A DNA stretch of 64,000 nt, taken from Mytilus galloprovincialis (Eukaryota > Mollusca > Bivalvia > Mytilida > Mytilidae). Shown here in pieces: positions 1 to 11,486 of the stretch. The first letter of the stretch is position 1; each line of letters starts with the position of its first letter. The DNA is taken from contig NC_134839.1 in NCBI RefSeq assembly GCF_965363235.1, forward strand, positions 79,943,410 through 80,007,409. Direction: 5' to 3'. Under the pieces are notes generated by a model. That model ran no database searches. It was not told the DNA's origin and was given only the letters and a program-made list of their open reading frames with translations. The position numbers and the translations under genes are program-made.

Positions 1-27
1 ACACGTTATTGTAACTTGTATGATAAT

Positions 28-603
28 TGTAAAGATTGTTGCCAATCTTTAATTTAAAAACAATATCTTTGGTTTCTGGATATTAAATAATGACTAAACA
101 ACTTTTAAAAGTATCAGAGATTATTATTATCAATAATAATAAATACAGGTAAATGAAATACAATATGTTAAAACGTTTGAATGTGTTTTTCGTGTATGCG
201 TTATTACCTCTTGGATTCTTTCAAGCTCGGTTTAAATTCGTTTCGTTATCAGAAAAGTCCGGTTTTTATAGTTCTTAGCACGCCTTATCCTTGCGTGTAA
301 GAATATAGTCCGTTGCCGGTCAAGGTTAAATCATGTAAATAACTGTCAGTACGTACATACATATGAATTATAAAGAAAGCAAGCATAATTTCGTACGTCT
401 CGACACCGATTCAACGATATAAAGCATGTAAATACAAGTAACTAAAGAAATGTAGGATTCATAACAAGCTAGAAAACAAAGATGTTATTCGGACGCCACA
501 TGTTGGCGGAATTTCGTAACGTTAAATCGGCAACTGTCAAATTTGCCGGGAACGACGTTACGTTTACAAAAAGGTACTGCCGCGATATTTAACGTTCACA
601 ACA
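28..603 (-). repeat. 3' LTR of the first gag-bearing LTR element
   Basis: This 576-bp terminal repeat matches 4984-5561 almost base for base. It starts TGTAAAGATTG and ends TTCACAACA on the plus strand. Because the element is read on the minus strand, this left copy is its 3' LTR. A purine-rich stretch on the minus strand adjoins it at about 604-620 and fits a polypurine tract. Confidence 0.92.
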
Positions 604-860
604 CTGCCCTCCGTCAAAATAGAATTTCGTCTCGAAATTTAAACAACTACGAAATATTAAATCAATTTATACAATCAAACAAAATCAAGTTAAACAAGCA
701 CCTGCTGCTGAATATTAAAATTAAGAAAATTTGTTTTTGTCTAAATCACGAATAACCTAATATCACGATTCATGACACGTGTAATGGTAAAATTGTACCA
801 ACGGCATACAAAACAGTAAACATATAAATAATGTCAACAAATTTCTGAATTTGTGTCTTT

Positions 861-2042
861 TCAGTATAATAAAATGTTTTTAAAATTTTCAACGTCTTCT
901 TTTTCCAACAGCTTCACTGTATTATTGGTTCGTCTCTTTTGGTCTGTCTGTGTATCTTGTGTTCTTTCTCCTTCTGTATCCTCTACTGCTCTTTTCTTCC
1001 TTTTTCTCCAATCTTTTCGTGTGTCTTGAGTTACATGTTTTTCATTCTCAAGTTCTTTCTTAGTTTGGTTTAAATCTGTGTTACGGAAACTATCTTTCAG
1101 TTGACTAATTTTTTCCTTTTGACAGAACTGGTTTCCGTCTTCTTCTGTAACAGGAACATTTTCATCTGTAACACTTAAATTATCTTCTGTAACATGTTGC
1201 AAAAGTTCAGGCAACATTTGGACATCGACCTTGTCCGTCTGATTACCCTTATAACTTGCACTTGTAATATTTCCTATATATTCACACATGTCCTGCGTAC
1301 TTGCTACCATGGGTTCTCTGTCATCTGCCATTACCGGCTCTTCCACTGAATCTCTGGTTGACAGGAACTCACTTCTTTCCGCTTCTTTGTAAATGACTAG
1401 CCCAGAATTGGTGTTCTTTTCTCCGACACTGGCTACTTTCATTTCATCAATTAGGTCACATCCTAATAACATGTTCTCTTCAATGGGCGCTACATAAACT
1501 GGCCATTTGAATGTTTCACTCCTCAGATTAACTTTCACCTCTGTAATCCCTTCTGTTGTCAAGTTCTTTCCGGCCTCAGCAACTTCCAAATTTCTTGCTG
1601 CTCTCCTTAGTTTTGGCCGTTTACTTTCAGGAATCTGATCATACAACTTCTCACTTAGAACAGTCACCTCCGCTCCAGTGTCAATAACTGTATTCGTCAC
1701 AATCTTGTTAATGACCACTGGAACTGCAATGCTAGCTGCTGTCACCCGATCAATGATAACATTCTCTTCTATCCTGCTGATCGTTTCTGCACTACCCATT
1801 ACCTCCTTTGGTGTGTTCTCTGGTGTGTTCTGTTGTATCTCCTTAGACTCCTCAAACAACATCTCTAGGCTTAAATCTAGGTCCTGTATATCTAGGCTAT
1901 CTTCTTCAAATGATCTCTTCATAGAAACTGTACCCACTGATGTTTCCGGTTCAACCAAATGCTCTATCATTTGGCAAGGTTTCTCTTCAAATTTCAAATA
2001 ATTCTCTTTAATTTTTTCTTCACCATGTTTAGGGGCTGACAC
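861..2042 (-). CDS. Retropepsin-like ORF of the LTR element
   Basis: This 393-residue ORF follows gag on the minus strand. Around residues 115-215 it carries DTGAEVTVLS, the active-site signature of retroviral-type aspartic proteases, followed by a hydrophobic beta-rich stretch ending LGCDLIDEM, which fits the flap and C-terminal strands of that fold. The remainder is charged, rich in Glu, Lys and Thr, and matches no domain I recognise. No YxDD, RNase H or integrase motif follows before the 3' LTR. The protease would be expected to mature Gag. The meaning of the long charged C-terminus is unknown. Confidence 0.75.
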   Translation of the reverse strand: MSAPKHGEEKIKENYLKFEEKPCQMIEHLVEPETSVGTVSMKRSFEEDSLDIQDLDLSLEMLFEESKEIQQNTPENTPKEVMGSAETISRIEENVIIDRVTAASIAVPVVINKIVTNTVIDTGAEVTVLSEKLYDQIPESKRPKLRRAARNLEVAEAGKNLTTEGITEVKVNLRSETFKWPVYVAPIEENMLLGCDLIDEMKVASVGEKNTNSGLVIYKEAERSEFLSTRDSVEEPVMADDREPMVASTQDMCEYIGNITSASYKGNQTDKVDVQMLPELLQHVTEDNLSVTDENVPVTEEDGNQFCQKEKISQLKDSFRNTDLNQTKKELENEKHVTQDTRKDWRKRKKRAVEDTEGERTQDTQTDQKRRTNNTVKLLEKEDVENFKNILLY

Positions 2043-2062
2043 TTGGTCGATAGTCTCAACCC

Positions 2063-3853
2063 TTAGCAGTTTAAAGAGTCTTCAGTTTGTTTTTGACTCC
2101 TTTCATTATACTCTATAAAACCACTTCGGTTTTCTTTATGATAGGGGCTTTTCTTTTCTTTTTGACAATCTCTTATGTAATGGCCATCCTCATTACAGTT
2201 AAAACATCTGCGATTCTTCATCTTGGTCGTATGGTCTCTATACACTTGCTTATTATGCCATGCACTACTGTCATAATCTTGTGGTGCATTATACTTTGCC
2301 ATTTCTGTTTGAATAACTTTCTCTAGTGACTGGGCGATGGACTGGGTGATGGAGTTTTTCATCCCTCTTTCCAATTGCGTAAGTCTCTCCTCCGTTACAT
2401 ATCTTTTCCCACCAACTTTCCTTATTTCAATATCATCTTCACCTTCATCTAAATCAACAGTTTCTTGCATACTCAGCTGACGGATGTTTCTATCTTTATT
2501 TCCTCTTTTATATGTTTCATATAAAGTCACCTGGTGGATAGCTTCAGTCATACTGGTAATCCTCTTTGTCAGTAATTCTATAGCAATGCTCTGGTCGGGT
2601 AATCCTCTTAACATGTACTCTACACTCAATGTACTGTGAGTGGCTACGTCAATAGTAGGAAATGACCGTCTGACTAGCATTTCTACTCTGGAAGCATATT
2701 CATGGATGTTTTCTTTGCCCTGTTTCCTTAATGTGTGCAATTCTTGTCTATACGTCTCTGGATATCCATGGTCACCAAATCTATTCGACATAGCTGCACA
2801 TAGCCCAAAGAAAGATCTTTTGGTCTCCGGTGAAAAGTAGGAAGCATAAACCATTGCCTCATCTTTTAGTGCGGTTACTAATTCAATGGCTTTAGTATTA
2901 GTATCCCATCTGTTGATCTCTGCAATAAGTTCAAATTGCATAAAATAGGCATTCCAGGGATCTCTGCCGTTGTAAAATGGCACTCTGTTTCTTCTCCCAT
3001 TGTCTATCTTGGAGTTTACATAATTATGGTGCTGTTGCTGTGGTCTGCCATACTGTTGCCTAGGTAACCAGTTTGGTACTGGGGAATTGTTTGGATACTG
3101 CTGGTAGTCTGGATGTTGCTGGATTTCAGGTATTGTCGTATTTGCATAGGTATATGATGGTTGTTGCTGGGTCTCTGACAATGTTGTATCCATATATGTA
3201 TGTGTAGAACGTTGCTGGGTGTCTGACAATGTTGTATCCATATATGTATGTGTAGAACGTTGCTGGGTGTCTGGCAATGTTGTGTTATTATAGTAGGTTG
3301 GGCGTTGCTGGGTTTCTGCATAACTATTTAGACTACTGATAACAGGGTTAGACTTAATCTGAGTGAAATGTTGGACATTATTCTTCATCTGAAGGTTTTC
3401 ATCTCTTAATGCCTCTAACTCTTTTCTCATCTTTACCATTTCTTCACTCTCAGATGATTTCTGAAGGTTTTCATTTCTTAATGCCTCTAATTCTTGTCTC
3501 ATCTTTATTATTTCATCACTCTCACATGATTTTTCTCTTGTTATAGTCGCTATAGCACTATCACTCTTACTTTGAGTTGGGAAAAGAAATGGATTTGTGC
3601 TTACTTCCCTTTGAATATTATTCGCAGTACTACTAAATGGCATGGGGCTTGTATTTATCTCCCCCTGGTTTAAACTAATAGCCTGGTTTGAGGCTAAATA
3701 ATTATGAGAAGTGACATCCCCATATGAGCAGGTATCAATATTTGTAGATGCAACAGACCAAGTGGGAATGATTGGACTACCTAATGTGGTAATTCCCCTA
3801 CTAAGTGAATTGGACCCCTGTGGTATACGAGATCTGTCTCTTAAATTATACAT
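2063..3853 (-). CDS. Gag polyprotein of the LTR element
   Basis: This 596-residue ORF has the layout of a Ty3/gypsy-type Gag. The N-terminal third is polar and Gln/Thr/Tyr-rich, with two near-identical coiled-coil-like Glu/Leu segments (about residues 115-150) and a short repeat containing THTYMDTTLS. A retrotransposon gag core follows at about residues 290-400 (contains FYNGRDPWNAYF and ETYRQELHTLRKQGK). A CCHC zinc knuckle, CFNCNEDGHYIRDC, lies near the C-terminus and should bind the element's RNA. It is the first ORF downstream of the 5' LTR on the minus strand. The next ORF starts 20 bases beyond. It is treated as part of a mobile element, not a host gene. Confidence 0.88.
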   Translation of the reverse strand: MYNLRDRSRIPQGSNSLSRGITTLGSPIIPTWSVASTNIDTCSYGDVTSHNYLASNQAISLNQGEINTSPMPFSSTANNIQREVSTNPFLFPTQSKSDSAIATITREKSCESDEIIKMRQELEALRNENLQKSSESEEMVKMRKELEALRDENLQMKNNVQHFTQIKSNPVISSLNSYAETQQRPTYYNNTTLPDTQQRSTHTYMDTTLSDTQQRSTHTYMDTTLSETQQQPSYTYANTTIPEIQQHPDYQQYPNNSPVPNWLPRQQYGRPQQQHHNYVNSKIDNGRRNRVPFYNGRDPWNAYFMQFELIAEINRWDTNTKAIELVTALKDEAMVYASYFSPETKRSFFGLCAAMSNRFGDHGYPETYRQELHTLRKQGKENIHEYASRVEMLVRRSFPTIDVATHSTLSVEYMLRGLPDQSIAIELLTKRITSMTEAIHQVTLYETYKRGNKDRNIRQLSMQETVDLDEGEDDIEIRKVGGKRYVTEERLTQLERGMKNSITQSIAQSLEKVIQTEMAKYNAPQDYDSSAWHNKQVYRDHTTKMKNRRCFNCNEDGHYIRDCQKEKKSPYHKENRSGFIEYNERSQKQTEDSLNC

Positions 3854-4079
3854 TTTACTTTTAATTGCTAAATGGATTCAAGAGTTTCAATTTACTAATA
3901 AACTTGGATTAAACTTATGTTTGTTAATCTTGTACTTTTTCAGAATAATTCAACTTAGATTATTTTTTATCCTTGTTGAAAGTGAAAAAGAATTTCCTAT
4001 GTCTTACTTTAAAAACACCTTTTAAATTATGATTCTATCCTTACTTTGTGAAATAGACTATATAAATAACAAATTTGAA

Positions 4080-4745
4080 ATAGACTATAAATTTTTCAAC
4101 TTTGATCTTATCCAAATATTATTATATCTACAACTTAGATTTATATTTATCCTTGTACAAAAGAAACTTTTGAAATAGACTTTAATTTACAACTTTGAAA
4201 TAGACTATAGTTTTTACAACTGGACCCTTTTGAAAAAATTACAGTCTAAATACTTAACTTGGATTCAGATTTATCCTTGTTAAAAATAGACTCCTAAATT
4301 TAAACTCAACTTGGATTAAAATTTATCCTGGTTGAATATGTCACTTACTTTTATTATAATGAAACTTTCAACTTAGATTAAAATTTATCTTTGTTGAATT
4401 GTACCCTTAACTATTTTCAACTTGGATTTATATTTATCCTTGTTGATATATATTCTAACTAACTATATTATCACTTTTCAACTTGGATTAGAATTTATCC
4501 TTGTTGAATTTTAAATTATAACCTTTTCAACTTGGATTAGATTTTATCCTTGTTGATATAGATTCTGACTAACTAATATATTTTTCCTTTTCAACTTGGA
4601 TTAGAATTTATCCTTGTTTTATAGAATTTAACTAACTATATAATTACTTTTCAACTTGGATTAAACTTTATCCTTGTTGATATCTTTTAAACTCAATAAC
4701 TATTTTATTTCAACTTGGATTAGAATTTATCCTTGTTGAATTTAA
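4080..4745. repeat. Tandem repeats in the leader of the LTR element
   Basis: About nine imperfect copies of a unit of roughly 60-70 bp lie here. Each contains a core close to CAACTTGGATTAGAATTTA followed by TCCTTGTT and a variable AT-rich spacer. They sit between the 5' LTR and gag on the minus strand, where a packaging signal would be expected. That role is only a guess. Confidence 0.8.
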
Positions 4746-4983
4746 ATTACTTAAATATATACTATAATCTAATTTATATTCACCAACTGTACTATCTATT
4801 TCTTTCAGCTTTCGTTGAAGTGTCTTCTTTTTTTTAAGATCAGTTTTTTTTTTTATGTGTAACCAAATATCATAAAATATGGACAGAAACAATGTATGTA
4901 CTTAACAATTGCGTGCCTAATAAAATATTCACGTAAGTTCTTAAAATTTTCTTAAAAAAGAAAACTAAATTCGCTGCCACCAG

Positions 4984-5561
4984 TGTAAAGATTGTTGCCA
5001 ATCTTTAATTTAAAAACAATATCTTTGGTTTCTGGATATTAAATAATGACTAAACAACTTTTAAAAGTATCAGAGATTATTATTATCAATAATAATAAAT
5101 ACAGGTAAATGAAATACAATATGTTAAAACGTTTGAATGTGTTTTTCGTGTATGCGTTATTACCTCTTGGATTCTTTTAAGCTCGGTTTAAATTCGTTTC
5201 GTTATCAGAAAAGTCCGGTTTTTATAGTTCTTAGCACGCCTTATCCTTGCGTGTAAGAATATAGTCCGTTGCCGGTCAAGGTTAAATCATGTAAATAACT
5301 GTCAGTACGTACATACATATGAATTATAAAGAAAGCAAGCATAATTTCGTACGTCTCGACACCGATTCAACGATATAAAGCATGTAAATACAAGTAACTA
5401 AAGAAATGTAGGATTCATAACAAGCTAGAAAACAAAGATGTTATATTCGGACGCCACATGTTGGCGGAATTTCGTAACGTTAAATCGGCAACTGTCAAAT
5501 TTGCCGGGAACGACGTTACGTTTACAAAATGGTACTGCCGCGACATTTAACGTTCACAACA
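4984..5561 (-). repeat. 5' LTR of the first gag-bearing LTR element
   Basis: This is the second copy of the terminal repeat, 578 bp, followed directly by the ATAAT target duplication. Read on the minus strand it is the 5' LTR and should carry the element's promoter. The first bases inside it (4965-4982, minus) begin TGGTGGCAGCGA, which fits a tRNA primer-binding site; the tRNA was not identified. Confidence 0.92.
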
Positions 5562-5884
5562 ATAATCAAAGATATAGCTAGATTGTGGAGATACTAATGA
5601 AGTCATCAACGTGATCAAAGAAAACAAACATGGGAACGTGGCCTAATCATGATGTTTTGACAAGACCTATATATATTATTATTAATTGTACGATTGTTTA
5701 TGAAATCATTTTATGATAATATTTCATATTAACAAAAGAAAACCTCGAACTGAGTGGTAACAAAGATGAAATATCTATATATTATTTTTAAACGGGTAAC
5801 CAGCACATTTTACTGACATAATCCTAATTAAACCAGTCACATGCAGAAGTATCGAGCGTAATTATGACTGGAATAGTTGCATAT

Positions 5885-6046
5885 GAGTTGATTGAACTTA
5901 AACATTATCAAAAACTACCTTGACCTAAAACTTTAACCTGAAGCAGGACAGACGGACGGACGGACAAACGCACGAACAGACGAACAAACGGACACACAGA
6001 CCAGAAAACATGATGCCCCTCTACTATCGTAGGTTGGGCATAAAAA
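5885..6046 (+). repeat. Dispersed repeat ending in a GGGCATAA box
   Basis: The segment has the block AAAACTACCTTGACC, then an ACGGACGG/ACGAACGA microsatellite, then a conserved end CCCCTCTACTATCGTAGG and GGGCATAA. Copies recur at about 15915-16412 (+) and 23400-23900 (-). Stretches 5567-5884 and 6047-6219 on either side show nothing recognisable. Confidence 0.75.
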
Positions 6047-6219
6047 AATCAGAAACAAGTGCATGTGAGCAGAAATACAGCACTAACAATGAAAACAAAA
6101 GTAACACAAATTCTTTTGAACCAAACTTGTGATATCAGATCCTCAAGAAGTATCAGGTGTTCAAAATCTAGGGAAAGAAACTTTTGTTATGGCTACGGCA
6201 GTCAAGTACAATATATTTA

Positions 6220-6420
6220 TGGTTATCTATGGCACAGTTATTCCATTACGGCCAACCAACGCATGCTGGTGTATAGCAAAGTTTAACGATCAAAGGAATG
6301 ACTTCAACTTTATCATATAAACCTTGGGTTCAACTGCTTTCGTAAAACCATCAATCTTGTATAAAGGAAATAATTATGGGCAACGCAAGCCCGGAAATAT
6401 CGTACTAAATTTTAAATATA
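6220..6420 (-). mobile_element. Decayed reverse-transcriptase fragment (3' coding end)
   Basis: On the minus strand this stretch aligns by eye with the C-terminal coding end of the RT family seen intact at 32405-33097. It shares the blocks that specify the region from the tyrosine-rich SYHD part to the final GRHHELVDRYGI part. It is heavily diverged and has no open frame. It is probably a truncated, old retroelement copy. Confidence 0.5.
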
Positions 6421-7264
6421 TACTGCATATGCATGCGTAAGAAAACGATGTAATAATATCGTGTTATTCAAGAGTTGTCCATTAAGTGTGGTTAAACGTC
6501 ATATCTAGTAAGTTTGACTGAGGTCACTTCGGTTACAAGAGAAAAAGTACAAACTAAAAATAACTTTTATAAGGGTAATTTTTACGGAAGTTAACAAAAA
6601 AGTTAGATTAGGTATTTTTTTCAGGGTGAAATTGGACATTTTATTGAGATTCATTTTTAATTTTTTTTATCTTAGAATTATAGTTATCTACAGTTTTTCA
6701 TGTGTGTGTTTTTATTTTTGGTAGAAATTATACATGTTAAATATGTTTGATAAAACAGCTTTATTCAATTTTGTAAAATGTCTGAATTTTCAGGTAATAT
6801 ATATAATGCCTAACCTTGACATATATATTATATAAAATGACTAAAAATGCCTAGTCAGTATGTAAAATGTCTACAAATTCAACCAATTGGCGGTTTATGT
6901 ATGTTCAGGTAAGTCGAAAACGTATATCATTGATATACATCACAAAAAAAGACAAAACACGATATCTTGCAAAAAAAGAAAAACAATGGTATGGTGAAAT
7001 CAAGTTTATTTTTCTGAAAATTGCAGAGAAAGTTTCATGACTAGAATTAGTAATCACATTGAAACTACTGAAATAATTACTCACTCTGTATTTCAGACGG
7101 TCATTTTATGATAATTTGTTTTAATGATGGCAGACACAAATCATTCTTCCGAGTGATGAACAAAATGTATACGAAAAAAATCTAGATTCAGAATAGAAGT
7201 GTGTTATATGGAGTAAAAAGCAATTTGAATGTTTTGATTGATTGATTGTTCTTTGTTTTACGTG
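6421..7264. other. AT-rich stretch, nothing recognised
   Basis: No coding, RNA or repeat signal could be recognised here. Confidence 0.5.
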
Positions 7265-7450
7265 CATATTTTAGGACGTGAACAAAATTAATACATTACC
7301 ACCATTTTCTACATTTGAGAATGCATGTACCAAGTCAGGTGTCCATTCGTTTGATGAGTTTATAATTTGATTTTGCCATCTGATTAGGGACCTTCCATTT
7401 TGAATTTTCCTCGGAGTTCAGTATTTTTGTTATTTTACTTTTTACTTGCG
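7265..7450 (+). repeat. Dispersed repeat with ACCAAGTCAGG core
   Basis: It shares the ordered blocks CATTTTCTACAT, ACCAAGTCAGG, CATTCGTTTGATG, GATTTTGCCATCTGATT and AGTTCAGTATTTTTGT with copies at 29780-30110, 30940-31258, 57780-57912 (+) and 44000-44190, 48510-48780 (-). It is probably the 3' tail of a retroelement, since related sequence follows reverse-transcriptase fragments elsewhere in the window. Confidence 0.7.
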
Positions 7451-9736
7451 TTGTACAATGAATTGGCCGGGATAAAGGACATGAGTTTTGAGTGACATTT
7501 TAAACGACTATACATTTAAAACGCACAGAGATCTGGCCTTTCAACAGGCCACATTCGGACCTGTAACAAGTTTCAACGTACACAGAGCGTGACAATATTC
7601 TTAAACAAGAAAACAATTTATACACCCCCTTCGCAAAATTGATTCCAATCTATAGCGCTATTCTTACCTCGGGATCATAGGTAAAGTCCATATTTTTTAT
7701 ACCCAAATGAGCCCTTACATGTATTGTGGATGATATTTTGAACGCAATGCATAGATATTAACAGATGTGTTTTATCAGTTAAGAAAAATGGCAGAGCTGA
7801 ATGTGAAATGGTTAGGGTTTTACCAAATCTGCCGGGTCTCAATGCAAACAGAAAGACCATAACAAACACTAAACGATTGTAAATAAATCAGACCGAACTC
7901 TTAGACTAGCTGAATTGTAAAGAGAGGCGAAAAATACCAAATGGATATTTCTAAATTTATAAGCCGAAAATAAACTGACAATGCCACAAACAACAGTACG
8001 TAAAAACACAACATAGAAAACTAGTTACTCAAATGTTTGTGTAAATATAATGGTTGATGAACACAGCTATCAACATAAACTGCTAGTTCTTCCTGTTGTA
8101 GCCATTTGATGGAAACATATTTAGCCCTTTTATTCAGAACCTTCATTATGATGAGTTCGATGCTTGCTATTTGATTAGGAGAAATAACTACTGTCAAACG
8201 ACTAACTGGTTGTTTTATTCTTTTAGGAGAAAATATGTTTCTCAAAATTTAATTTTATGGTGTCAAAACAATTTTATTTTGTTAATTACATTAAAACACA
8301 AGGTAAGCATCTTTTTTGACATTTTTACATAATCTAGCCTAGTGGTAAATCAAAATTACATGGTGTTATTACGCATTTATCATGCAGAATTGAGAAATTA
8401 TAAACAACGGAGGCATTACACAGCATCGAGCTTTCAAGTCAGTGTCAATGTATACTGGTTTCTCTAATCAAACTTCTGGAACTTTAAAAATAATTTGTTT
8501 AAAACAATGTTAGACTATATATATAGTATTTGTTCCGTTCGGAAATAACTCTTAATCCCCTTTATTCCGTCAGGAACAAATACTGTGATATTTCTTCCAT
8601 ATGAGACATTTCTTCCTTTTGGAACTAAATACTGGAACTTTTATTACATGACGCTGAGACTACTATAACACATGTGATAAAATAGTCTCAGCATGGCACC
8701 AAAAGCCTGTATTAATCTGTATTTTCATAATATTATCAGTCCCATTTATAGCATTTTTGAAATGTATGAAAATTAAAGAGGTTAATAGTAATAAAATTAA
8801 CACATAGATAACCAAAGTAAGACGACGGAGTTTATATTGTTTTGGAAAATATAAACCAATTTACATCAAAATAAAATAATCAATTCATGAAATCAGTTTC
8901 TAAAATGTGCAATTAAAATCCCGAAAATAGTTCCGAAAATTAAACTTGCGTTGAAATTATTGTAAAAATGAAAATTTTCAAATAATCCGTTCAAATGAGG
9001 AAGTACATAGACTTTAAAGATCTTTAAAGAGAATCTATATTTTATCAGAAGGACACTAAGTCCAATGCATATGTTTGTATTGTGTGTATGATTGCATCCA
9101 TAAAGAATGATCAAAACTTTTCTCAGTTTCCTATTTCTTTACATTTTTTATTATTCTTAACGACAAAGTTTAGAAGTCACTTACCGCTTTAACACCTTCA
9201 TCGATTGTATGTATTGGAAATTATGTCAACTTTTACCCTGAGGAAATACACTGGTTATAACCTAATGACCAGTGTTAGACAAATTTGAAATCCGTGTGTT
9301 AAATAGCATTATAAGGCATTTTAATTTCGTTTTTTCGCACTTTTTAATTTTTGTAAAAATGCTTAGACAATCAAAATCACAACTTATTAATTTTGATAGT
9401 CCGAAGGATTTTTTTTCTTTGTCGTAACAGGTTAGAATCACTTGAATAACATCATCCCGGTTAACCAGTGACATGTTCAACCTCAGGTTTGACCTTATAA
9501 CATACTAAGAGAAGATTATTATATTTATAGATTTCCGATTGAATGATTGATCGGAGCAAGGATTTGTATAGTTACAATGCTATTTAATACACGGATTTCA
9601 AATTTGCAACAGTTTATATTTAGTTCAAAGTAATTTCACAAATATGGAATTATAAATCTATTTTCGTCATGTTTGGTAACTTTGTGGTATTTTAATTTTA
9701 CAAACGATTACCTCTAGACATGATAATATATCGAAA
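7451..9736. other. AT-rich stretch, two small hairpins
   Basis: No gene is supported. The open frame on the minus strand at 8021-8245 has no homology I recognise and no splice context. A 10-bp perfect inverted repeat (GCTGAGACTA / TAGTCTCAGC) lies at 8653-8692 and a 12-bp one (AGTATTTGTTCC / GGAACAAATACT) at 8526-8583. Confidence 0.4.
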
Positions 9737-9802
9737 AAAAAAAAAGTTCATACTTTGAAAGCGTGAAATATTTTACGCTTTCAAAGTATGAACTTTTTTT
9801 TT
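9737..9802. repeat. Near-perfect 66-bp palindrome
   Basis: Two 28-bp arms, 9737-9764 and 9775-9802, are exact reverse complements (poly-A, then GTTCATACTTTGAAAGCGT on the left). They are separated by the self-complementary decamer GAAATATTTT. The RNA would fold as one long hairpin. It may be a minimal fold-back element. Confidence 0.9.
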
Positions 9803-10371
9803 CTTCAAAGTAAAATTTGATAAAAATAAATCTTAAAATTAAATGTTCTCCATTTTTTTAATACCGTGCGAATGACGTATGAATAAATATGTATTATTGT
9901 TTTCTTCGTATTTGTCTACGAAATGAACTATATTTGTGAAAATATTTTTAACCTTTTCTATATAGTTTCATGGTGTGAAAATCGTCAATACTGCCTTTTT
10001 ATTTTTAATTAACCGGTGAAACAATCTGCAAACGATTAACACATGATGAAAATACTTGACGCCAATGATAACGATTGACAAAATAACTGTAAACTCACGT
10101 GAAGCAACATTATTTTCATTTAGTGATTAACCTAGAAGACATTTGGAAATTAACAGGAACAAGCTCAAAACACAAGTTACAAGGAACATAAGACTTTAAA
10201 CTGATGCGGAAAGACTTGTCCATAATATAAAAACGACAGCAGTTTTGAATCGTGCATTATAAAGAGTACGTCAAATTTCAATACATCCTGCCAGCAGTAA
10301 GCTTTGATAAAAAAAAGTTGTCCACAGAAACCGACAAGATTATATAAACTGTGAAACCGTTATTAAAAGTT

Positions 10372-11486
10372 ATGGAGCCTTGGTTAGAAGCTACAATCAT
10401 TACACTAATGACAGTTCTTGTAGTCGCTGCATTCTTATTTTGCTTTTGCTGTCGAATAGCAAAAAAAGAGCGCACTATGGAAGAAGGATTTAGCCAATCA
10501 GGTTACAGTAAAACCGTTGGTAGGTCATATTTATTTAGTTAATTTATCAGATTTTTCGTCTTTTTTACAATGTGTATGTTAATTTTGGGAAATGTTGTTG
10601 CTTTTTGATTTAGTACGTCAGTGTAAGGCATAGTTTTGAATAAAGACACCAAGTTAGTTATACTGTGCACTTGAAGAAAATATTGTTGAACCTTTTATTT
10701 ATCAATCCTCAATTGGACAACCTAAGAACGAACATATCTATACACGGTTGTTTTCATTTTGATTGAGATCCTAATAAATATTCCTCGGAATATTAAGATG
10801 CTTTTTACCAAAATATACATCGTTTTGTTATTCACCGATCGAAAATAAAAAAAAAACTGGGATATTTCAGATCTCAGTGGCGGATTCAGAAATTTTCAGA
10901 AAAGGGGGAGGGCACTTACTGCCTAAGAGGCCCGCTTCAGTCATAATTCAGTGGTTCCATATTTAATCAACCAAAATTTTCCTTCGCATATTGCAGACTG
11001 AATGTTATTGTTTATCTGTCGTTGAGTTGCTGCCTCATTGATCTATAAAAATGTACGCCCGACATTTTTTTTTTTTTTTGTCGTTAAAATAGTTTCACTC
11101 GTTTTTTCAAAGAATAGTTTATAAAACTTTTAGATTGTCACAAAACATACATTTTAGTTCCGATTTCATTGATTTACTTTGATTTATTTTTTTTCAAAAA
11201 GACCAATATATTGAACACTTTGAAATAACTCAATATCTGACAGCATATATAACATACGAATATGACAGAAAGTTAAAGTCAAATCCTTTGTATTTCAGTA
11301 TATTGTTCCAGCCATCCCCATGTAAGATTCAGATTTAAGTTTAAACTTTTTATGATCCAACAAAACAAAATTAATTTTGTATGATAAAATTTAGGATCTA
11401 CTTTTTATTAATACCTGATATAAGTTCCATAACTTCATGTAGTTATTTATTTTACAGGGACAATGGTAACAGAAACAAAACAGTGA
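10372..11486 (+). CDS. Small single-pass membrane protein, two exons
   Basis: Exon 1 is 10372-10519 and exon 2 is 11458-11486. The intron has a GTAGGT donor and a TTTTACAG acceptor, and the reading phase is kept. The predicted product is 58 residues: a short acidic N-terminus (MEPWLEA), one strongly hydrophobic segment at about residues 9-29 ending FLFCFCC, then a basic stop-transfer RIAKKER and a short polar tail ending TETKQ. The cysteines at the membrane edge could be palmitoylated. The ATG is the first in frame after an upstream GTG. TATATAA at 10341-10347 lies too close to it to be a normal TATA box. No family is recognised. The evidence is the clean splice phase and the membrane topology only, so it could be a chance ORF. 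Confidence 0.5.

Larger units (their letters stand above)
28..5561 (-). mobile_element. LTR retrotransposon with gag and protease-like ORF, no visible pol
   Basis: Two nearly identical terminal repeats (28-603 and 4984-5561) begin TG and end CA, and are flanked by the 5-bp target duplication ATAAT (23-27 and 5562-5566). The coding strand is minus: a primer-binding-site candidate lies just inside the right LTR and a purine-rich tract (on the minus strand) just inside the left LTR. The parts in order on the minus strand are 5' LTR, an AT-rich leader with tandem repeats, a gag ORF, a protease-like ORF and the 3' LTR. No reverse transcriptase, RNase H or integrase motif is seen in the 4.4-kb interior, so it is probably a non-autonomous Ty3/gypsy-type element. 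The LTRs differ by three substitutions and one small indel (about 0.5%), so the insertion is young. For its type it looks whole. Confidence 0.9.

Noticed and set aside
8021-8245. 74-codon minus-strand ORF considered as a gene
   Set aside because: No domain, no splice context and no supporting promoter or polyadenylation signal.
10341-10347. TATATAA as promoter of the small membrane-protein gene
   Set aside because: It lies only about 30 bp before the ATG, leaving essentially no 5' UTR; probably chance in AT-rich DNA.
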